From contig OZ038517.1 of assembly GCA_964036315.1 (NCBI GenBank), positions 55,989,603-56,053,602 of the forward strand: DNA of 64,000 bases. The letters run 5' to 3'. The stretch is from Acanthosepion esculentum (taxonomy: Eukaryota > Mollusca > Cephalopoda > Sepiida > Sepiidae). Each line of letters starts with the position of its first letter. Within the stretch, counting starts at the first letter, position 1. Below, in pieces: positions 55,700-64,000 of the stretch. The position numbers and the translations under genes are program-made. The notes under the pieces are model-generated. The model was given only the letters and a program-made list of their open reading frames with translations, did no database searches and was not told the origin of the DNA.

Positions 55700-56935
55700 T
55701 ATTAATTAAGCTGTATTATTTGAATGTAGAAATTCATTCAACACCATCCCTTGATAAGACATTGGAAGTGTTGAAACAAAATGGTTATTTTCGTAGTGAT
55801 TTTAGAACATATTTATGTTATAATTTTCGAATAAATTATATATATATATATAATCCTATCGATAAAAATGTCTGAAAACTTCCCTCTCGAAGGAAAAAAT
55901 GCGCATCGTAGAAATTTTCAATTTTGTCATTTAATTACATACTATTAATCTGACATGCAGACTTGTATATCCCATATTTTAGGAAATATTTGACCTTCCC
56001 ACGTAACAACGCCACGCAACAATTTGCGCCATTTTTATACAGCTAAAAAAAAAGGATCGGAAGTTAGGTTTACTGCATGAGAAGCAAAAGATTTTTGTTA
56101 GCCTCATTTCTAGCTTGCAATATGATAGAGTAAGCTTCCTCCTCTTGCATGGCTTATCTTTTCCAGACAGTCGGTCGAAAGGCTTTTGCTCTCTGATTGC
56201 CAATCAGCAAGTAAAAGGACGGGACCCATCGTAAATGACACCCCAATTATTTTTTCTTACAGCAGGCAAGAATAGAGATTAACTTTTCGCAGGCAGTCGA
56301 GAGACAAGCGTACAATCAAGCGAAATAATATCTATACTCAGTGGAGTCAGTTTGCGACGGCCCCAAAGTAAAAGTGCCAAGAACGGAGAAATCTGTTGAA
56401 TCAAAACAGTATGAACAGCTAGATATAGTAAGAATAACAGCTATTGACTCGTAACATATGAGATTCAGAGAAAAATTATTAGACCTCAAGTATATTTTGA
56501 ACATTTGAATGTTGCATTTTTTTAATATTTGAATGCTGTGACCTTCATCATCCCCAGTGTAATTGTTCATCAGATTCGGGTGAATTTAATAATGTCTATT
56601 GCTAAAATGAATAGTTCAGAGCATTTCCGAAACACAGCTTGCCACAGTTTGCCGACGTTCAATTATGGTGATTACTTATCGATAGAGCTTCAAAGTGGAT
56701 GGGAAATCACCAAACGCCAACCATGATTTACCTCTGCAAGAAACGAATAAAGACTTTTCCATCTAGAAGAAAGATGACTCTGGTTCAACTTGCAGATAAC
56801 TTTAATGAAGATGAAGAAAAGAATGAGTCTCAACACATAGAATATCGATCCTTGTTATGTATGCAGATCAAAGTTAATAACCAAAATCGTTTTTTATGGG
56901 AACATAAAATTTCAGGCTAAACATTGTACGTATGG
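55700..56935. other. No recognised gene
   Basis: Two plus-strand frames of 65 and 73 codons at 56529-56726 and 56699-56920 have no family signature. The second is hydrophilic (Glu/Lys rich), which is compatible with an exon, but nothing supports it. Confidence 0.35.
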
Positions 56936-56939
56936 ATTT

Positions 56940-57825
56940 GATTTGCTTGTTTAACGGCACATCAACTCTTTATGGGTCATTTAATGCAGAAATTTAATTT
57001 TCTTGTGAGCTTTGAAATAATAAAAATATTATATTTGTTATTCTACTTTCACAATTGAATACATGGTAGATGATACTGAGCTTTTGTGCATATACATGTT
57101 TGTGTGGACATAATTACTAGAGGCGTTGATATGCGCGTGTGCCATGTTTTGTTGAGGTTATATTTTGGAATACAGTTTGATTTAAGAAATTGTAGGATAT
57201 TATATGGATTAATATCATGAAAGTTCCTTCATATTCGTTGTTTGGTTAGTGACAAATCAACATCTCTATGGGTTACTTAATGCCGAAATCTAAATATTTT
57301 CAACAATTTTATGGCTTCAACTAAATATATACTATAAATAGGTATTGTTGGTTATTTTTTATATAGAAATGTACGTATTTGTGAATTATCTGCTGCCACT
57401 TTAAAAATTAATTTACCCACTTTTTACAAATACAGATGTGTAAAAATATACTATCCCAAATACTCATTTAGCAGTCTGTAAAAGAAACATTTGAAAAACA
57501 GAAAACCTTTTAAATACCACATCTAACTTTATAAAAGATCACCAATACATAAATCAAAATATAGCGACAGATAGCCCACAAGAAACGCATATTAAAAAGT
57601 GGTTACAGATAATATACAAGTACCAAAATGTATTTTATGCTTCCATAGTGTTTTGTTTTGTTTGGGGGTTCACAGTTTGCCCATAGGTGGGACCCTAAGG
57701 AGTACAACCTCCCCGGATCAGGATGGGTCTGAGAGCAACAACAATTAAGAGGTGGTTCCACATTCCTCAACACCTCCCGACCTTGCTGCCGGTAGTAGTT
57801 TATCTTCATATCCAAGACTATATAC
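56940..57825 (+). repeat. Dispersed repeat family B, copies 5a and 5b
   Basis: Two heads (56955 and 57255, AATCAAC...TGGGTTACTTAATGCCG type), then an end block at 57690-57825 with GGTGGGACCCTAAGGAG and AAGAGGTGGTTCCACATTCC. Confidence 0.7.
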
Positions 57826-57829
57826 TTGT

Positions 57830-58331
57830 GGAAGAATTTCTGTTTTCAAAAGAAGAGTATATATGCATTATTAACCTGGGAAAGCGACTATCATGTAATA
57901 CATTATAGGAACAGAAAAATCAGTCGAGACAGTGTGATGGTTTGTACCAAGTTATCATAGATAATTAGTCACGGGCAATCTTTAGAGTAAATTACTGAGT
58001 ACTGGCGCAAATGCATTAATGTATCCCAAATGAAGCATGTCTTCATCAAAAACATTCAGGTTTGTTTTTGATAAGTGTGCGTTGGGCGTTATTTTTTTGG
58101 TTGGGTGGGAAAAAATAGTTTTTGTGTTTTTTTTTGTTTTTTTTTACACACGTAACCCCGGTTAAGTGATGTGTTTATTTTTAAAAGATTTATTATAACT
58201 AAGCATTAAAGTGTAATTTTTTACAGATCGCATGACACGGCGCCCTGTATTTAATGGTTACATTTTCAAATTCATTCATCAGCATCACGTGACATCTCGC
58301 CGGATTACATGAGCTGTCGAAGCATGTCGCT

Positions 58332-58335
<4 letters not shown>
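57830..58335. other. No recognised feature
   Basis: T-rich runs only. Confidence 0.35.

Positions 58336-58336
<1 letters not shown>

Positions 58337-58386
<50 letters not shown>
58337..58386. repeat. (TA)n array
   Basis: About 50 bp of TA. Confidence 0.98.
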
Positions 58387-58387
<1 letters not shown>

Positions 58388-58389
58388 CA

Positions 58390-59635
58390 TAATGAGAAGC
58401 CACGTATACTTTCTTAATATGTATATAATATAGAAAAAACAACTGAAAAGTTGCAAATTAAAAAAAAATTAAATGTTTTTTTGTGAAAGTATTTATTTAT
58501 ATTTTTATATATATATATATATTTGATATTTCAGATCGACCCCGATCTTTCATCAAAAATGACTGTTTTCAAAAGTTTTTTACAAGTAGCGTCCGTCGCA
58601 ATGCAACTGTGTTTGAATATTTCTAACCTAAATCTAACTGTAGTAATATTTTAGATGTTGTTTAAATTTTTTTTTTAATTATATCTAAAAAAAAGTTTTG
58701 TTTAACTATTGAAATATTTATAAAGATTTAAAATACCCCAGTCTTTATTTAACCCTAGTTTATATGTATTTAATTTTAAAATCTAGTATTTTTTCTTTTT
58801 TTCTGCGTGTGTATGTGGAACTGAAATCAGAATCTATCAATACACATTTACAGTTTTCTAATGACACTCATTAGAAAACTGTAAAGAGTTCTGTTTTCGA
58901 GCAGTTATCCATTACATCATTTGCACATTCTATGTTTCTGTTTCTATGGACAATCCTGATATAAACGATCCCTTTGAGAAGGATTTCCTGGCGGCAATTT
59001 CGTTGGAAATTGAAAGCTTATAAGAGTTACCGTTATATTTTCTGCGTGGACTTCTTTGAAACCTTTTGTTCCCTGCCAAAGATAATTTTCAATCTGGCTG
59101 CGGGAATTAGCTTTTCATACGAATTCTGTTTCGTGTAAATCTTATGCTTGGTTTCAAAGTGCCGCCTCACATTGTATTCCTTGGGAATGGATTGTGTTTC
59201 CTGACACAAGGAAGATTATTTTGTTACTGGAAAGAATGAACACATTGTGTTGTCCAATCAAAGTTAAATCCTGTTTTCTTATTCTTTTTTTTTCTTATCT
59301 TTCCGCTCATGAATTCAAAAATTCAAAGAAAAGTCAAGGGAAATGTCCACACGAAGAAAGAAATTCTCAAAAATCCTTAGGAAAATCAGGAGATATCCAC
59401 GCAAAAATGCCTAGGAAATTCCCAAGAAAAGTCTGGAAAAATATTTGCCAAAGTATGAAAACAATCAAGTCAGAGAAAAGATAAGAAAAATGTAAGATGA
59501 TAAAAATATTAAAACTGCATAGCCAACCAAAATCTTTCTTACTTCTTTCTCTACAGTGACTAATGAAATCTGAAAGTGTATTAGAATAGCTAAAGTGCTA
59601 AGTATTAAGAAACAAAAAAATTATTTACTTTATTC
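58390..59635. other. No recognised gene; one hairpin
   Basis: A perfect 15-bp hairpin with a 3-nt loop lies at 58850-58882 (ACAGTTTTCTAATGA). A Lys/Ser-rich 96-codon frame at 59194-59484 comes from short A-rich repeats (AAAGTCAAGGGAAATG, AAATCCTTAGGAAAATCAG) and is unlikely to be a gene. Confidence 0.4.
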
Positions 59636-59639
59636 TGAC

Positions 59640-59820
59640 TATTGTCCTCATCTTTGTCGCCATGTTTATCACAACGTTTCGGCAGTTGTGCGCTCCGGCA
59701 TTCTTCAGGTTTTTGGATTGTCGAACTGAACCCTTTATTTCGGTCACTGAGGTAGACTGTTCTAGTTCCACGTGCCATATCTAATGGATGTCAGTTATCT
59801 CCTGTTAATTCCCCTTCGAA
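59640..59820 (-). repeat. PLE-5 tail with hammerhead-like core
   Basis: Minus strand CUGAAGA (59708-59702), a short stem region and GAAA (59680-59677). GAACTGAACCCTTTATTT at 59728 is shared with 16560-16730. It lies 3' of and on the same strand as the endonuclease relic at 60059-60420, which supports assigning this tail family to a PLE. Confidence 0.6.
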
Positions 59821-60058
59821 AGTTCTCCAATGCCTTAACCAGGTATTGAACTCACACTCTTTGGGTTCTGTCACTGGAGCTAACTAATGCCTTTATCTAC
59901 TGTGCCATGTGTCCTTGAGGATATCTGTGTATGAATTTCTGGGTATTATAAACCTAATGTCTTCAGCCATCATTTTTTTTACCAGTGCTTATATTGCAAT
60001 GTTTGCTGTTATCATTGCATGTTTTTTACCAGAACTCATATTTCATTTTTTGTTGTTA

Positions 60059-60420
60059 TTATCGCTTTTTTCTGGCACTCCTTATTACTTGTTCCCATAT
60101 TGTATTCAATTCTATGCTTGGTCGGCTCAGGAGATTTTTGTGGCCTAGCATATGTGCTGTTTCCTTAAGTTTCCGAATTTTCCAATGATGTTCTTTGTCT
60201 ATGATCTCAACTCGATCCCACAGAAGGCGGTGATCTCTCTTTTCTCTCCATATGTGGTCAGCCATGCCTGATTTTTCCACTTCCCCTCGTGTTACAACTT
60301 TCTGGTGTTCTTTAGGGGGCGACCTGTCTCCCTTTTATATTTCTTTCCGCAGCTGCACGGAATAGAGTACACAGAGTCTTTAGTCATGTTCTCCTCTATG
60401 GGGGTCTTACTCGGGAGAGA
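60059..60420 (-). pseudogene. PLE-5 GIY-YIG endonuclease fragment
   Basis: Minus strand: SVYSIPCSCGKKYKRETGRP in one frame, then after a frameshift SGMADHIWREKRDHRLLWDR, KEHHWKIRKLKETAHML and RPSIELNTIWE. This fits GIY-YIG nucleases with a PCxC lead (usual xYIGETGR motif; here Ile-Gly are Lys-Arg), different from the CPLN-type endonuclease of PLE-3 and PLE-4. RT is absent. Confidence 0.75.
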
Positions 60421-60424
60421 TATC

Positions 60425-60890
60425 TGCAAAAAAAATTATTTAGAAAACAAAAATGCTGAACTGTTGTGTAATATCAGTCCTCCTATACGGCAGTGAATGC
60501 TGGTCTATCTCCTCACTGATGATAAAACTTGAAGCAACAGAATCTGATTCTACAGAAGGATGCTGAGAATACCATCGAAATTTTAGTGAAAATGGAAACA
60601 AAAAGACACTTTTCCTTAACATCAGGAAGAGACAGCTGAAATTTCTAGGGAACATAATTAGAAAAGATGGCTTGGAAATTTTGATACTCACGGGACAGAT
60701 TGAAGGCAAGAGCGACAGAGGAAAATAACACATAATCTACCTAGCGCGCTTGAGTAAATAGATGGCGGAACAGGGTTTAGGAGAGATAACAAAAATACAA
60801 TATTTATTAAGAGCTATTAAGGACAGGGAATTGTGAGGAGCCGCGATTGCCAACGTCCTAAAGGGACGCGGCATATAGAAAACCAAAAAT
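60425..60890 (+). pseudogene. RTE-type LINE C-terminus
   Basis: Plus strand frames give SVLLYG-like codons then NAGLSPH (shifted), LEATES, then FLGNIIRKDGLEILILTG and the end with RELWGAAIANVLKG-type sequence. Same order as the other RTE copies. Confidence 0.7.
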
Positions 60891-61059
60891 AGTTTTGTGT
60901 TTGTTCCCGGAAGTGGATTTTAGGAACTTGGAGTACGCGAATGGGAGGGGTTAAGCGCTATGAAACGCCCTCCCCTCCTAAAATGTTAACTATATATGAA
61001 ATACTTTCGTATTGTTAAATTTATTTTAATTTTATATTTTATTTATTTTAAAGGACGTA

Positions 61060-61093
61060 TTGTTGACTTTAAATTTTATTTAAAGTCAACAAA
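61060..61093. repeat. Short perfect hairpin
   Basis: TTGTTGACTTTAAA and TTTAAAGTCAACAA around a TTTTAT loop. Confidence 0.85.
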
Positions 61094-61654
61094 ATTTTGA
61101 AAAAAAAACAAACAAGTAGCTAAAAATGATTGGGAAAGACAAAAAAGTTAATTTCAACACCAGAATGGATTTTAAATTAACAAATAATGGAAGGCTTTAG
61201 AAAATCTAAGTCAAACAGATCGAGTCATCAACTGACAATTTATTGACGAGGTCCTCTTGCATTGCCTTTTTTCGGCTTTCCGAAAATATTTTTTTTTATT
61301 TTCACTAAAAATACGTGTAATTATTACAATTTTTACTTAAGAAAATTAAACTTTGTTCAAGATAAAAAAAATAACACGAATTGGACATATCGGATTTCTT
61401 TTTAAAACGCTTTTTATTAACCTTAATATACTTTCTGTGACGAACATAATCCCATAGTATCTGCTTCTTTTGACTCTCTCTAGGATAGAGAGGCAAGATA
61501 CAGAATGAGTTCACTTCTCACCGCTTCTTCGACAATAACTTTCCAATCTTTCGTAACTTTGAAAGGGCCGTCTTTGTTCCGAAAGGCTCCCCCATTTGTC
61601 CTCGTAGACCAACAGAAATTTGTGGTTTATCGCAATTTACATACAAATTTAAGC

Positions 61655-61765
61655 AACCTAGGCACGGTGGAGTAATGGATAGCGGCTCGGATTGAGAGAC
61701 AAGTTCGAATTCCAGTCAAATCCATTACATTCGCTTACGTGCCGGGAAAAAAGTATGAATCCTCT
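61655..61765 (+). mobile_element. tRNA-type SINE
   Basis: TGGAGTAATGGATAGCGGC is a good A-box region and AAGTTCGAATTCCAGTC a good B box. The following ATTACATTCGCTTACGTGCC matches the body at 46300-46480. Best-preserved head of this SINE family in the window. Confidence 0.7.
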
Positions 61766-61769
61766 TCTT

Positions 61770-64000
61770 CTTTTTAGTAAAATAATATTGTAATATTACT
61801 TTATATAAAAGTATATTTGATATCACTCCCCAGTTTTAAGTTCATGATGTATCAAAATTGGGTATATGTTGGGTGGGGGGAGGGAATAAAAAATGTTCAA
61901 AGTTTCTAATAAAAAAACAAAAAAAAAATTCATTCATTAATGAAAAGTGTTGAAATTTCATTTAAATCAGATAATTTCCATGATTATCGGTAATTATTTT
62001 CAAACAAGAGGTAGAGTTTTTGGCATTCATTTTCATAAAAAAAAGATTTTAGTGATACGTAATAGATTAGCGGATTCTAGGAGAGGAATTTAGATTCAGG
62101 CATGGGAATGAAAGTAAATAGAAAATTAATGTCACTTTAAAGACATCTAAATTACTTGGGATCACCATCGACTTTTAGAAAATTAAATCATCTGAATATC
62201 TTTTAATGCCTTAAGTTAAATTTTCGTTTGAAAACCTAAAGGTATTCCGTAAAATACGTTTATACATTTTGAAAATACGGTCACTCATCGAACTTTCATT
62301 ATGGCCGAAAAATAAATTTTAAATTATCTTAAAAATTCAATATTTGTCCAAGAAATTTATTTCAGATTAGATTAGTAAAAATAGCGTTTATTTACCATGA
62401 GGTGTCATCAAGGTCATAGGTCAACATAAAAGCACGCGTAGTCTTCAACTGTTAGCCGAAAGCGCGCGTAAATTTTTAAACAGTACGAAGGATCAAAAGG
62501 ACTACAATCTAGAAATTGTTATTGTTTATGCTTAAAAATAATTTTTAATCTTAAATAACCAATAATTTAAAAATATTTTTTATTCTATTTGCTGTTAGGA
62601 AATTTAGTATAATGAAAATGTTTAAGTATAAAAACTAGTTTAAGAACTTATATGAGTTTAATCGGCTTTATTCTAAATAAAAACAATTAAACTTATCCGT
62701 TTGATGTCAAAATATTTAATTGCGCCAAATGTTCTTTTGCAATTATTATGATTTCAAATGTTATTAAACAATGGAAGTGTTACAAAAAAGGGAAAATTTG
62801 ATTGCAGTGATACTCTTAACTAATCACAGATTTAGATTTATTTTACCGGCACGAGTCAGTTAGTCACACAATTATTTCCTTTTTGAACTTCCGTACAAAA
62901 AATCAAGCAATTGTAAAATTGAATATAAATTATACTTTACATTTTTTTCAAACATCTTTTTCGTTAATAGAATTGCTAACAACATCAAGGGGACGATTTT
63001 CAAATCAAACTGAAAAATTACAAGTAAATTAAAAAAAAATATTCTGCTTAAATTTTTTATGGCAAATATGAAAGAAACTAATGTTTTATTAAATTATTCA
63101 CTTTTATTGAATTATTCAGTTTTATTGAATTATTTTTGGTAAGTTTCCTGACTAATTTTCAGTACGTTCACACTTGATATTTAATTTTTTAAATTTTTAC
63201 CGAAATAAAATCTTGACGAATTTTTATAATTACTATGAAATAAAATTTGAAACACCCTGCCTAATAAAAAAATTGGAGATATGGAAAAAAGGGTGAAGCT
63301 AACTGAACCAAATATATTTCCACAATGTTTTCTAATAAAATAACCTATTCAGCATACAATTCATATATTGATGAATAAGTATTGAAAATTTCGTTTAAAA
63401 CTAATTTTGTTCAATTTTTTAAAACATTTTTCTTTCGAAAAATGTATCCATTTTGCTGTTATCTACTATTTACGAAGGGTAGTCAAATAAAAATTCAACC
63501 TACTTTTAAAAGTAGGCTAGGAAACAAAAAAAATATTCATAAAAATAAATTTTATAAACAATATGTTCATTGTTATAGAGAAAAGTAATTTTCTGTGATA
63601 ACATTTATAATTTTAGTTTAACTAAACCACAGACATATATTGTTTTCTATTTCAAGGGCAAAAGAGTAAAGCTTCAATCAGTGGCGTGCCTAGCCCTTAG
63701 TCCAAGGGGGAGAATAACTCAAATCATTGCCCCCTACGATAATCAGTGGCCAACAAGCCGGGATACTAATTTTTTAGAAATTGAATTAAAAATACTTCTC
63801 ACGATTATTGACGTAATATAATTTGAAATACAAATATAAATACAATTAATTTTATTCCAGACCCCAAAAAATACAAAAACAAATACTTTTGAAGTTTAAA
63901 TATAATAAATATTTAAAAAAATTAAATATAAATACTTTTCCACATAAATACAGATGCTCGAAAAAGTATTTAAATACAATTTGAATACATTTTTATTTGA
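61770..64000. other. AT-rich sequence, no supported gene
   Basis: Frames below 70 codons. CAGTGGCGTGCCTAG at 63679-63693 resembles the end of some hAT-like transposons, but no second end was found. Nothing else recognised. Confidence 0.4.

Noticed and set aside
59194..59484. Lys/Ser-rich 96-codon frame as a host gene
   Set aside because: Arises from diverged short A-rich repeats; no domain and no good start context.
63679..63693. hAT transposon end CAGTGGCGTGCCTAG
   Set aside because: Only one end seen in the window and no target duplication can be tested.

Overview
The window looks like a stretch of a cephalopod genome, most likely an octopus. This rests on sequence style: very dense (TA)n, (CA)n and (ATA)n microsatellites, tRNA-derived SINEs, many decayed Penelope-like elements (PLEs), LINE 3' ends and mariner/Tc1 relics at low GC. 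The species is inferred, not proven. I found no convincing intact host gene. Almost everything recognisable is a mobile element or its remains; one short signal-peptide-like frame (12869-13015, minus) is the only host-like coding candidate.

Layout. 1-5.3 kb: two PLE 3' ends in inverted orientation (minus 1763-3628, plus 4896-5235), each with a hammerhead-type ribozyme motif, separated by a mariner element (3631-4894) with TA duplication and terminal inverted repeats. 5.5-9.1 kb: two more PLE reverse-transcriptase relics and a duplicated AT-rich block. 9.4-9.6 kb: a tRNA-type SINE carrying a textbook-complete minimal hammerhead ribozyme. 9.6-20 kb: fold-back elements, a mariner-ended element holding 235-bp tandem repeats, a possible solo LTR, and long stretches with nothing recognisable. 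20-27 kb: RTE-type and CR1/Jockey-type LINE fragments, a dead Tc1, a perfect 36-bp palindrome and microsatellites. 28.8-34.6 kb: a PLE split by a 4987-bp Ty3/gypsy-type LTR retrotransposon (minus strand) with two LTRs and an exact 5-bp target duplication. 35-50 kb: LINE 3' fragments, SINEs and a recurrent repeat called here family B. 50.5-55.7 kb: a decayed mariner, a mariner MITE, a head-to-head hammerhead-like palindrome, another PLE whose 3' end carries a well-formed hammerhead, and a second copy of the hammerhead SINE. 55.7-64 kb: family B, another PLE tail, an RTE fragment, a SINE and about 2 kb of unannotated AT-rich DNA.

What ties the window together is the hammerhead fold. Motifs with the C-U-G-A-N-G-A box, a closable stem II, GAAA and usually a U-H cleavage dinucleotide occur in at least three unrelated repeat types: a SINE, two PLE tail types and further degenerate tails. 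Published work reports hammerheads in PLE terminal repeats, and in SINE-like retroposons of schistosomes; a tRNA-type SINE with its own minimal hammerhead in a cephalopod is the best candidate for something undescribed here. (TA)n arrays abut several of these element ends, suggesting that element tails seed the microsatellites.
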